From Franzmannia qiaohouensis (GTDB lineage Bacteria; Pseudomonadota; Gammaproteobacteria; Pseudomonadales; Halomonadaceae): DNA of 64,000 bases. The notes below the pieces were generated by a model. That model ran no database searches and was not told the origin of the DNA. It saw nothing but the letters and a program-made list of their open reading frames with translations. Made by a program: the position numbers and the translations under genes. Below are positions 54,999-62,724 of the stretch, in pieces (within the stretch, counting starts at the first letter, position 1; each line of letters starts with the position of its first letter). Location: positions 124,001-188,000 of the forward strand of contig NZ_JARWAM010000002.1 in assembly GCF_031451695.1 (NCBI RefSeq), written 5' to 3'.

Positions 54999-55568
54999 TC
55001 ACTGCGGTAGCTTGATAAAGGTCTCGCGGTAGTGGGCCAGCTCGGCAATCGACTCCTTGATATCGTCCATCGCCAGGTGCACGTTGCGCTTCTCGAAGCC
55101 CTTGGTCGCCTGCGGATGCCAGCGCTTGGCCAGCTCCTTGAGGGTCGAGACGTCGAGGTTGCGGTAGTGGAAGAAGGCCAGCAGCTCGGGCATCTCGCGC
55201 TCCAGGAAGCGTCGATCCTGATGCACGCTGTTGCCACACATCGGCGAACTGCCGGGCTTGACGTAGCGGTGCAGGAACTCGAGCGTCTGGCGCTGGGCCT
55301 CGTCGGTGCCGATTCGGCTCTCCTGGACCCGCTTGACCAGCCCCGACTCGCCGTGGGTCTTCTGGTTCCAGGCGTCCATGCCCTCCAGCAGGCTGGCGTT
55401 CTGGTGCACCGCGATCACCGGGCCTTCGGCGATGACCTCGAGCCGGTTATCGGTGATCAGCGTCGCCACTTCGATGATACGTTCACGGGCCGGGTCGAGC
55501 CCGGTCATCTCCAGGTCGATCCACACCAACAGGTCGTCGCGGGGGGCCTGGCCTTGATCATCCGCCAT
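54999..55568 (-). CDS. orn: Oligoribonuclease
   Basis: A DEDDh 3'-5' exonuclease that degrades di- and short oligoribonucleotides, including pGpG from c-di-GMP turnover. It has 189 residues. Motifs: LLVWIDLEMTGLDPARERIIEVATLITD (Exo I), MCGNSVHQDRRFLEREMPEL (Exo II) and HLAMDDIKESIAELAHYRE (Exo III, with H and D). The start at 55568 is chosen because the longer in-frame ORF runs antisense through rsgA. It is divergent from rsgA, with 54 bp between the starts. Confidence 0.97.
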   Translation of the reverse strand: MADDQGQAPRDDLLVWIDLEMTGLDPARERIIEVATLITDNRLEVIAEGPVIAVHQNASLLEGMDAWNQKTHGESGLVKRVQESRIGTDEAQRQTLEFLHRYVKPGSSPMCGNSVHQDRRFLEREMPELLAFFHYRNLDVSTLKELAKRWHPQATKGFEKRNVHLAMDDIKESIAELAHYRETFIKLPQ

Positions 55569-55622
55569 CAGGGGTCTCTCCTTGAGGTACAATGCTCCCA
55601 TTGTACCCGTCACAAGGCCGTC

Positions 55623-56651
55623 ATGAGCAAACGTAAGCTGACCCGCCAGCAGCGCTGGCGCATCGAGAAGATCCAGGCCGAACGCGCCAAGCGCGCCGAG
55701 CGCGTCGACGCCCGCGATGGCGAACGCCTCGAGGCCGGCGAATTCGGCCCCGAGCGCCCCGGCCGGGTAACCGCTCACTTCGGCCGCAGCCTCGACGTCG
55801 AGGCCGTCGATGACAGCGGCGAGCGTCACCGCCATCGCTGTCACATGCGCGCCAACATGGATGGGCTGGTCACCGGTGACCGGGTGGTGTGGCGCCAGGC
55901 CAACGACGACAGCGGCGTGGTGGTAGCCCGCGGCGAGCGCGACAGCGTCCTGGAGCGACCCGACGCCCGCGGCCAGCTCAAGCCGGTAGCCGCCAATCTC
56001 GACCAGATCCTGATCGTGTTCGCCGCCGAACCCGAACCCCATGCCAACCTGATCGACCGCTACCTGGTCGCCGCCGAGGCCACCGGCATCGCCCCGGCGC
56101 TGGTGCTCAACAAGGTCGACCTGCTGCCGGAGCGCGGCGGCGAGCTGCGCGATCTGCTCGACCGCTATGAAGCGCTGGGCTACCCGGTGGTACTGGCCAG
56201 CGTCAAGCAGCAGGACGGCCTGGATGCCCTGCACCAGCGCCTGACCGGACGCACCTCGGTGTTCGTCGGCCAGAGCGGGGTCGGCAAGTCGTCGCTTATC
56301 GACCGCTTGCTACCCGACCACGCACTGCGCATCGGGGCACTCTCCGAGGACTCGCGCAAGGGCACCCATACCACCACCACGGCGATGCTCTACCACCTGC
56401 CCGCCGGCGGCGAGCTGATCGACTCGCCGGGCATCCGTGAGTTCGGCCTCACCCACCTCGACGCCGAGCAGGTCACCGCCGGCTTTATCGAGTTTCACGA
56501 CTATCTCGGCCGCTGCCGCTTTCGCGACTGCCGCCACCGCGAGGAGCCGGGCTGCGCCCTGCTGGCCGCCGTGGAGCGCGGCGACATCCATCCACAGCGC
56601 TTCGCCAGCTACCGACGCATCCTCGCCTCGCTGGAGTCAGGCGGCGAGTGA
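55623..56651 (+). CDS. rsgA: Ribosome small-subunit biogenesis GTPase RsgA
   Basis: RsgA helps mature the 30S subunit. It has 342 residues. A basic N-terminus (MSKRKLTRQQRWRIEKIQAER) leads into an OB-fold domain, then a circularly permuted GTPase: G4 LNKVD precedes G1 VGQSGVGKSSLIDRLLPD, then G2 KGTHTTTTA and G3 DSPGIREFG. The zinc knuckle is CRFRDCRHREEPGC. The ATG at 55623 follows AAGG and is set by the conserved opening. It leads a rightward run rsgA, rhdA, psd. Confidence 0.96.
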   Translation: MSKRKLTRQQRWRIEKIQAERAKRAERVDARDGERLEAGEFGPERPGRVTAHFGRSLDVEAVDDSGERHRHRCHMRANMDGLVTGDRVVWRQANDDSGVVVARGERDSVLERPDARGQLKPVAANLDQILIVFAAEPEPHANLIDRYLVAAEATGIAPALVLNKVDLLPERGGELRDLLDRYEALGYPVVLASVKQQDGLDALHQRLTGRTSVFVGQSGVGKSSLIDRLLPDHALRIGALSEDSRKGTHTTTTAMLYHLPAGGELIDSPGIREFGLTHLDAEQVTAGFIEFHDYLGRCRFRDCRHREEPGCALLAAVERGDIHPQRFASYRRILASLESGGE

Positions 56652-56723
56652 GGCCGCTCGCCGCATCCGTGCGGAGTGTGCCATCATCGCCTCAACGCCA
56701 TTGCAGACCGCAAGGAGTCACCG

Positions 56724-57554
56724 ATGAGCTCTGAAGCCAATCTACTGCCGTTGATCGTCGAGCCGGACCAGCTGGCCGAGCATCTCGGCGCCTCCGAACT
56801 GCTGATCATCGACGTGCCGCTCAAGGCCGAAAGCTACGCCGAGGGCCATGTACCCGGCGCGCTGTTCCTCGACCACCGCCGGCTGGTGCGCGGCAGCGGC
56901 GAGGTGCCCAACGACGTGCCCGACGTCGAGGCGCTGTCGGCGCTGTTTTCGTCCCTGGGGCTGACCCGCGACACCCATGTGGTGGCCTACGATGACGAGG
57001 GCGGCGGCTGGGCCGGGCGGCTGCTGTGGACCCTGGAGCTGATTGGCCATAGCCGTTACTCCTACCTCAACGGCGGCATCCACGCCTGGCGCCAGGAGGG
57101 GCTCGACGTCTCGCAGCAGGCCACCGACCCGACGCCCAGCGACTACCAGGCAGAGATACTCAACCCCGAGGTCAATATCGACGTCGAGGGGATCAAGGAG
57201 CGCATCGGTGATCGCCAGTTCGCGGTGTGGGACGCCCGCTCCCCCGAGGAGTACGCCGGCGAGAAGGGCCAGAACAAGCACCTCGGCCATATTCCCGGCG
57301 CGGTGAACATGGAGTGGACTCGCGCCATGGACGCCGAGCGCGCCCTGCGCATCCGCGACTACGCCGAGCTGATCACCGAGCTCGAGGCACTCGGCCTGAC
57401 GCCGGAGAAGGAGGTGATCACCCACTGCCAGGGCCACCACCGCAGTGGCCTGACCTGGCTGGTGGGCAAGGCGCTGGGCTTCGAGAAGATCCGCGCCTAT
57501 GCCGGCTCCTGGAAGGAGTGGGGCAACCGCGACGATACGCCGATAGAGAAGTAA
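56724..57554 (+). CDS. rhdA: Thiosulfate sulfurtransferase (rhodanese RhdA type)
   Basis: A 276-residue protein of two rhodanese domains: an inactive N-terminal one (LIVEPDQLAEHLGASELLIIDVPLKAESYAEGHVPGALFLD) and an active C-terminal one (QFAVWDARSPEEYAGEKGQNKHLGHIPGAVNMEW). The active loop is VITHCQGHHRSG, giving the Cys in the HCQ-x-HHRSG pattern known from Azotobacter RhdA. It transfers sulfur from thiosulfate to thiophilic acceptors. GGAGTCACC precedes the ATG. Placement before psd matches pseudomonads. Confidence 0.92.
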   Translation: MSSEANLLPLIVEPDQLAEHLGASELLIIDVPLKAESYAEGHVPGALFLDHRRLVRGSGEVPNDVPDVEALSALFSSLGLTRDTHVVAYDDEGGGWAGRLLWTLELIGHSRYSYLNGGIHAWRQEGLDVSQQATDPTPSDYQAEILNPEVNIDVEGIKERIGDRQFAVWDARSPEEYAGEKGQNKHLGHIPGAVNMEWTRAMDAERALRIRDYAELITELEALGLTPEKEVITHCQGHHRSGLTWLVGKALGFEKIRAYAGSWKEWGNRDDTPIEK

Positions 57555-57586
57555 GCTGGAAGCGGCGCGCTGCCAGCGCCAGGCTC

Positions 57587-57603
57587 GCGGGCACTTAGCC
57601 CGC
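57587..57603 (+). terminator. Short hairpin after rhdA
   Basis: GCGGGC (57587-57592) pairs with GCCCGC (57598-57603) around ACTTA, 32 bp after the rhdA stop. There is no T-tract, so it may attenuate rather than end transcription into psd. Confidence 0.3.
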
Positions 57604-57647
57604 CCTAGCGATCATCTATTCAAAGACCCTGAAGAGACTTAACGTAC

Positions 57648-58493
57648 GTGTCACCATCCAAGCTATTCGCCCTGATTCAGTACCCGCTGCCCCACCACCT
57701 TATCTCGCGGCTGGTTGGCCTGCTCGCCGAGACACGGATCGGCTGGCTCAAGAACCTGCTGATCAAGGCCTTTATCCGTCGCTTCAAGGTCGACATGAGC
57801 CAGGCCGCCGAGCATGACCCCACCGCCTACGCCTGCTTCAACGCCTTTTTTACCCGCGCCCTCAAGGCCGACGCCCGCCCGCTCGGTGAAGGGCTGCTGT
57901 GCCCCGCCGACGGTACCCTGTCGCAGTTCGGCGTGACCCGCCACGGCACCCTGGTGCAGGCCAAGGGCCAGGCCTACTCGGTCACCAGCCTGCTGGGTGG
58001 CGACATGCAGCGCGCCGAGCCCTTCCGTCAGGGCAGCTTCGCCACCGTCTACCTCTCCCCCCGCGACTACCACCGCGTGCACATGCCGCTGACCGGCACC
58101 CTGCGCGAGATGGTCTACGTGCCGGGGCGGATCTTTTCCGTCAACCAGGCCACCGCCGACCACGTGCCGGCGCTGTTTGCCCGCAACGAGCGGCTGGTAT
58201 GCATCTTCGATACCGAGCACGGCCCCATGGCCATGGTGCTGGTGGGGGCGATGATCGTCGCCGGCATCGAGACGGTGTGGGCCGGTCAGGTCACGCCGCT
58301 GGGCAACGAGGTGCAGTCGATCCGCTTCGACACCCCCATCACCCTGGAGCGCGGCGCCGAGATGGGCCGCTTCAAGCTCGGCTCCACGGTGGTGATGTGC
58401 TTCTCGGAGGAGATGCCCTTCGATGAGGACGCCCTCGCGTTTGGCGATACGGTGCGCATGGGGCAGTCGCTGGGCGAGTTCCACAACCCATAG
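57648..58493 (+). CDS. psd: Phosphatidylserine decarboxylase
   Basis: Psd forms phosphatidylethanolamine at the inner membrane. It has 281 residues. Motifs: ACFNAFFTRALKADARPL, CPADGTLSQFG, YLSPRDYHRVHMPLTG and the self-cleavage/pyruvoyl site LGS in GRFKLGSTVVMCF near the C-terminus. The start is GTG (57648); the encoded MSPSKLFALIQYPLPHHLISRLVG is the family opening. It ends 7 bp before repeat copy C. Confidence 0.95.
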   Translation: MSPSKLFALIQYPLPHHLISRLVGLLAETRIGWLKNLLIKAFIRRFKVDMSQAAEHDPTAYACFNAFFTRALKADARPLGEGLLCPADGTLSQFGVTRHGTLVQAKGQAYSVTSLLGGDMQRAEPFRQGSFATVYLSPRDYHRVHMPLTGTLREMVYVPGRIFSVNQATADHVPALFARNERLVCIFDTEHGPMAMVLVGAMIVAGIETVWAGQVTPLGNEVQSIRFDTPITLERGAEMGRFKLGSTVVMCFSEEMPFDEDALAFGDTVRMGQSLGEFHNP

Positions 58494-58500
58494 CGAAGGG

Positions 58501-58582
58501 CGCCGGGGATAGGTCGAAACGGGGGTCTTAAGTAGCGCCCAGGGAAGGGTTCACAGCGCCCCCGTGTAGGCCTGTCGACGGA
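58501..58582 (-). repeat. Structured intergenic repeat, copy C (between psd and epmA, inverted)
   Basis: Read on the minus strand it has the outer arms CGTCGACAGG...ACGGGGG and CCCCCGT...ATCCCCGGCG, with the core CGCTGTGAACCCTTCCCTGG plus GCGCT between them. It lacks the second inner hairpin of copies A and B, having only a short TTAAGA in that place. Its outer stem (CGGGGG/CCCCCG) differs from copy A (GAGGAGG/CCTCCTC), yet both pair. Confidence 0.7.
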
Positions 58583-58630
58583 TCAGCCCTGAGCGGTGAA
58601 AACTGTCTTCCCCCCGGCACCCGAGGCGGC

Positions 58631-59605
58631 CTAGCAACGCGGCGTGGCGAAAGCCATCACCTCCGCCACACTCTGCTTGCCAAGCACCAGCTGCAGCAGC
58701 CGGTCGAGGCCCAGCGCCACGCCACATGACGGCGGCATGCCGGCCGCCAGCGCCGCCAGCAGCCGCTCGTCGACATCGACCTCGGGCCGGCCCAACGCGC
58801 GGCGTTGGGCATTATCGGCGTTAAAGCGGACGCGCTGCTCAGCGGCGTCGATGAGCTCGTCGTAGCCGTTGGCGAGCTCCAGCCCGGCCAGGTAGATCTC
58901 GAAGCGTGCTGCCACCCACTCACCGTCCTGCGGATCGCGATGCCGCCGCGCCAGCGCCGCCTGGCTTGCCGGGTAGTCGACCACCACGTCGACGCCATCG
59001 ACGCCCAGGCTCGGCTCGATCACCAGGCTCATCAGCAGGTCGAGGCAGTCGTCGCGGGGGCTGCCGGCCATATCCAACCCGCCATGCTTGGAGGCGAGCC
59101 GCTGCAGTTCATCCAGCGCCACGCTAAACGGGTCGATCTCGAGTGCCTCGCGAAACAGCTCACGATAGCGGCGCTGGCGCAGCGGTCCGGGGTCCTGCGG
59201 CAGCAAGTGGCGGATCAGGGCATCGCACTCGCGGATCAGCTCGCCCAGAGAGAAGCCCGGGCGGTACCACTCGAGCATGGTGAACTCGATATTGTGGCGC
59301 CGCCCCACCTCGCCGTCGCGGAAGCTGCGCGCCAATTGGAAGATCGGCCCTGAGCCTGCGGCAAGCAACCGCTTCATGTGGAATTCCGGCGAAGTCTGCA
59401 GCCACAGCGTCTCGCGGCCGTCCGGAGTGGTCGCCTGGGTCGACAGCGAGGCCAGGTGCACGTCGCTGCTGCCGCCGTGGCCGAGTACCGGGGTCTCCAC
59501 CTCGAGCACCTCGCGCTCGGCGAAGAACGCCCGCAGCGCGGCGATCAGCCGTGCCCGCTCGCGCAACGTGGCGATCTCTGCCGTGGGCTGCCAGTCGGTC
59601 GCCAT
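58631..59605 (-). CDS. epmA: EF-P--(R)-beta-lysine ligase EpmA
   Basis: A 324-residue lysyl-tRNA-synthetase-like enzyme that attaches (R)-beta-lysine to Lys34 of EF-P. It has only the class II catalytic core and no anticodon-binding domain. Motif 2 is SPEFHMKRLLAAGSGPIFQLARSFRDGEVGRRHNIEFTMLEWYRPG; motif 3 is CGVALGLDRLLQLVLG. The ATG at 59605 with GAGGAG upstream is chosen over 59719. The gene is flanked by inverted copies of the intergenic repeat and lies near efp and epmB, its pathway partners. Confidence 0.95.
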   Translation of the reverse strand: MATDWQPTAEIATLRERARLIAALRAFFAEREVLEVETPVLGHGGSSDVHLASLSTQATTPDGRETLWLQTSPEFHMKRLLAAGSGPIFQLARSFRDGEVGRRHNIEFTMLEWYRPGFSLGELIRECDALIRHLLPQDPGPLRQRRYRELFREALEIDPFSVALDELQRLASKHGGLDMAGSPRDDCLDLLMSLVIEPSLGVDGVDVVVDYPASQAALARRHRDPQDGEWVAARFEIYLAGLELANGYDELIDAAEQRVRFNADNAQRRALGRPEVDVDERLLAALAAGMPPSCGVALGLDRLLQLVLGKQSVAEVMAFATPRC

Positions 59606-59683
59606 GACGAACTCCTCAAGAAACGGCGAAGGCCACGCCGAGAAACAGCATGGCCTTCGTGTGGGGGCTATACCGCGGCTAGT

Positions 59684-59781
59684 CGGCGACAGAGCTACGC
59701 GGACACGCTGTGAACCCATCCCTGGGCGCTCACTTTTTCATCCCTGAAAAAGAGTTCCGCTACGCCCTGTCCCCTGCGCCG
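59684..59781 (+). repeat. Structured intergenic repeat, copy B (between epmA and efp)
   Basis: The left arm GGCGACAG...TACGCGGA and the right arm TCCGCTACG...CCTGTCCCCTGC can pair. Between them is the core CGCTGTGAACCCATCCCTGG plus GCGCT with hairpin CCCA-TCCC-TGGG (59715-59726). Then comes a perfect 8-bp hairpin, CTTTTTCATCCCTGAAAAAG (59733-59752). The tip CATCCCTG matches copy A although the stem sequence is wholly different. Confidence 0.75.
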
Positions 59782-59871
59782 CTCGACCTTCCGATCCAGT
59801 ATCTTTTTCGCCCTCTCCGAGCGATGGAAGCCACACCCGAGACCGCCTGTCCCGGGCGCCGCTCTCAGCCG

Positions 59872-60438
59872 TTATGCCCTGGAGACATACTCGCCGCTGC
59901 GCGTATCGATCTTCAGCACTTCGCCCTGGTTGATAAACAGCGGCACGCGCACCACCGCACCCGACGACAGCGTGGCCGGCTTGGAGCCGCCCTGGGCGGT
60001 GTCGCCCTTGAGGCCAGGATCAGTCTCGACGACCTCCAGCTCGATAAAGTTGGGCGGATTGACGTTGATGGCGTTGTCGTTCCACAGCGTCACAGTGTAG
60101 GGCACCTGCTCCTTGAGCCACTTCTCGGTGTCGCCCAGGGCACGCTTCTCCACCGCGTACTGCTCGAAGGAGCCGTCAGTCTTCATGAAGTGCCATAGCT
60201 CGCCGTCGTTGTAGAGATACTCCATCTCCAGCTCGAGGACGTCGGCACCTTCCAGCGATTCGCCGGACTTGAAGGTGCGCTCCCAGACCCGGCCGGTCAT
60301 CAGGTTGCGTAGCTTGACGCGGCTGAAGGCCTGGCCCTTGCCCGGCTTGACGAATTCGTTCTCCACAATCGAGCAGGGGTCGCCATCGAGCATGACCTTC
60401 AGGCCGCCCTTGAATTCGCTGGTAGAATAGTTCGCCAT
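59872..60438 (-). CDS. efp: Translation elongation factor P
   Basis: EF-P relieves ribosome stalling at polyproline. It has 188 residues, three beta domains. The modified lysine lies in NEFVKPGKGQAFSRVKLRNL (K34). Other marks are MTGRVWERTFKSGES, EMEYLYNDGELWHFM and the C-terminal GDTAQGGSKPATLSSGAVVRVPLFINQGEVLKIDTRSGEYVSRA. The start at 60438 follows GAGG and gives the standard MANYSTSEFKGG opening. It is divergent from epmB. Confidence 0.98.
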   Translation of the reverse strand: MANYSTSEFKGGLKVMLDGDPCSIVENEFVKPGKGQAFSRVKLRNLMTGRVWERTFKSGESLEGADVLELEMEYLYNDGELWHFMKTDGSFEQYAVEKRALGDTEKWLKEQVPYTVTLWNDNAINVNPPNFIELEVVETDPGLKGDTAQGGSKPATLSSGAVVRVPLFINQGEVLKIDTRSGEYVSRA

Positions 60439-60544
60439 AATGCCTCGCTGATGATGCTGGCGCCGTAACCCGGTGGCCCGGGTCACGCGCAGAGAATGTC
60501 GACGACGGGCCTCGCCCACCGCCTTGCCATGTTGAGTGTGCCGC

Positions 60545-61573
60545 ATGATAACCCGAAGCCCCGCCAAAGTGCAGACCGCAACCCCGCTGCTGGCCACCGA
60601 CGGCAGCTGGCAGCGCCAGCTCTCCCAGGCCATCCGCGACCCAGAGGCGCTATGCCAGCGACTGGGGCTCGACCCCGCCTGGCTGCCCGGCGCCGCGACC
60701 GGACATGCGCTGTTCGAGGTGTGCGTGCCCGAGGCGTATCTGGCCCGCATCGTCCCCGGCGATCCCCACGATCCGCTGCTGCGCCAGGTGCTGCCGCTGG
60801 ACGCCGAAGCCGAGACCCCTGCGGGGTTCGTCAACGACCCGCTGGCCGAGGCGGCGCATACCCCGCGTCGCGGGCTGATCCACAAGTACGCCGGCCGGGT
60901 GCTGCTGATCGCCAGCCCGACCTGCGCCATCAACTGCCGCTACTGCTTCCGGCGTCACTTCCCCTACGACGCCAACGCGCCGTCGCGGGCGCAGTGGCAG
61001 GAGAGCCTCGACTACCTGCGCAACGACAGCAGCATTCACGAGGCGATCCTCTCCGGCGGCGACCCGCTGGCCGCCAGCGACCGCCAGCTTGCCTGGCTGG
61101 TCGGCGAACTCGAGGCGATCCCCCATCTCAGGCGGCTGCGCATCCACACCCGCCTGCCGGTGGTGATCCCCGAGCGCATCGATGCGGCCCTGCTCGACTG
61201 GCTGGCCGCCTCGCGGCTGCAGAAGGTGGTGGTGCTGCATATCAACCACGCCAACGAGATCGACGACGCGGTGGTGGCAGCCTGCGAGCGGCTGACGCGC
61301 GCCGGCGTCACCCTGCTCAATCAGAGCGTGCTGCTGCGTGGCGTCAACGACAGCGTCGATGCCCTGGCCGCGCTCTCCGAGCGGCTGTTCGAAGCCGGTG
61401 TGCTGCCCTACTACCTCCACGTGCTCGACCCGGTGGCGGGGGCTGCGCACTTCGACGTGTCCGATGCAGAGGCCCGTACGCTGGTCGCAGAGCTGCGCAA
61501 GGCGCTGCCGGGCTTTCTGATGCCGCGCCTGGTACGCGAGATACCCGGCGAGGCGAGCAAGACGCCGCTGTAG
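60545..61573 (+). CDS. epmB: EF-P beta-lysylation lysine 2,3-aminomutase-type enzyme EpmB
   Basis: A radical-SAM, PLP-dependent aminomutase that makes the (R)-beta-lysine used by EpmA. It has 342 residues. The cluster motif CxxxCxxC is SPTCAINCRYCFRRHFPY; other motifs are EAILSGGDPLAASDRQLAWLVGEL, RRLRIHTRLPVVIPERI and LNQSVLLRGVNDS. The ATG at 60545 is preferred; a GTG nine bases earlier is possible. It is divergent from efp, so the modification trio is split between strands. Confidence 0.93.
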   Translation: MITRSPAKVQTATPLLATDGSWQRQLSQAIRDPEALCQRLGLDPAWLPGAATGHALFEVCVPEAYLARIVPGDPHDPLLRQVLPLDAEAETPAGFVNDPLAEAAHTPRRGLIHKYAGRVLLIASPTCAINCRYCFRRHFPYDANAPSRAQWQESLDYLRNDSSIHEAILSGGDPLAASDRQLAWLVGELEAIPHLRRLRIHTRLPVVIPERIDAALLDWLAASRLQKVVVLHINHANEIDDAVVAACERLTRAGVTLLNQSVLLRGVNDSVDALAALSERLFEAGVLPYYLHVLDPVAGAAHFDVSDAEARTLVAELRKALPGFLMPRLVREIPGEASKTPL

Positions 61574-61594
61574 CTAATTCGCATGTCATTCAGC

Positions 61595-62695
61595 TCAGCC
61601 CGCGGCGCGTTCGGATAACGCCGAGTGCATGGCGCTGAACCCCGCGCGCAGGAGCGGCATCACAAGCCATAGCAGCGGCGCAAGAAGCCAACGATACGCC
61701 CAGCGCGCGATGACCAAGAGGGGCAAGAGCACAGCAAACCAGATCAGGAACTGCCCCAGCCAGGCCGGCCAGCCGAGCCAGCGTGCGAGATTGGCACCCA
61801 GCGCACTGACCAAGCTGGGGTGGCGAACGACCACATAGGCGGTGCCGGCCACCGCGGCCACCTTGGCCATGCGCGGCAGGGCCGCGAAGCGTCCGCCGGT
61901 GGCGACCATGCCTTGGCGTATCCCGTGCCTGGCACCCTGAGCCTCAATGCTGCCCACCCTCGCGCCACGCGCCGTGCGGCCGGCCTTCAGCAGCTTGACG
62001 GTACTGGCCATGACCAGCAAATCGACACCGGCCCAGCCCAGATCGCTTGCGGCTATTGCCTCGCCGCGCCGCCACTGGCTCTCCAGATCGCGCAGTCCAC
62101 GGGTGAAGAAGTCTCCCACGCCCGCCACCATGCGTTCGCCCTGTAGCCACTCCACGCTACCCTCGTCGCTGACCACGAACTGGTTGAGCAGCCCGTGGCC
62201 GTGAGACGCCAGCAGCGCAACGCCCATCTGGCCACGCCGGTAGGGGGTTAATTCTGCCATCGCCGGCACCGCCTCATCGCTCCACCAGCCGCTGGCTTGC
62301 TGATAGCGCTCACCGATCCAGTGCCTTGCTCGCAGGGTGGCGATGTCATGATCGCGGAAGTAACTCACCGGCAGTACCGCATCCGAGCCGTAGCGCACCA
62401 GCAGATCCTGAAACTGCGGAGACAGCCCGTAATCGAGCAGCGTGCTGCGCGCGATATCGCCGTGGCGCATGATCGCCAAGGAAGCGCTCATCCACAGCGC
62501 CTGGTCCGAGGCGAAGCTGAGAAAGAGCGCGTTGATCTCCGGTGACTCTTCGCGCAGCGTCGGGGCGAGAGCGGGAAGCGTCTTGTCGACTTCCAAGCGA
62601 ACCAACCTGGCCTCGAATGGCTCGTGAGAGGCCGCCGCGGATAGTATTCCAGCGACCAGCACGGCGACCAACGCCATTACCCGCCAAGGCCGCAT
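61595..62695 (-). CDS. Hypothetical membrane protein
   Basis: A 366-residue protein of unknown family. An N-terminal signal or anchor (VMALVAVLVAGILSAAASHE) is followed by a soluble, probably periplasmic part (about 25-210, with RHGDIARSTLLDYGLSPQFQDLLVRYG and AELTPYRRGQMGVALLASHGHGLLNQFV), then hydrophobic segments (SDLGWAGVDLLVMAS; LGQFLIWFAVLLPLLVIARWAYRWLLAPLLWLVMPLL). GGGGAGG directly before 62695 sets the start; the GTG at 62716 is weaker. It converges on epmB (21 bp) and follows leuA. No function is proposed. Confidence 0.7.
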   Translation of the reverse strand: MRPWRVMALVAVLVAGILSAAASHEPFEARLVRLEVDKTLPALAPTLREESPEINALFLSFASDQALWMSASLAIMRHGDIARSTLLDYGLSPQFQDLLVRYGSDAVLPVSYFRDHDIATLRARHWIGERYQQASGWWSDEAVPAMAELTPYRRGQMGVALLASHGHGLLNQFVVSDEGSVEWLQGERMVAGVGDFFTRGLRDLESQWRRGEAIAASDLGWAGVDLLVMASTVKLLKAGRTARGARVGSIEAQGARHGIRQGMVATGGRFAALPRMAKVAAVAGTAYVVVRHPSLVSALGANLARWLGWPAWLGQFLIWFAVLLPLLVIARWAYRWLLAPLLWLVMPLLRAGFSAMHSALSERAAG

Positions 62696-62724
62696 GACCT
62701 CCCCTCCCCGCTTCACGAACTTGC

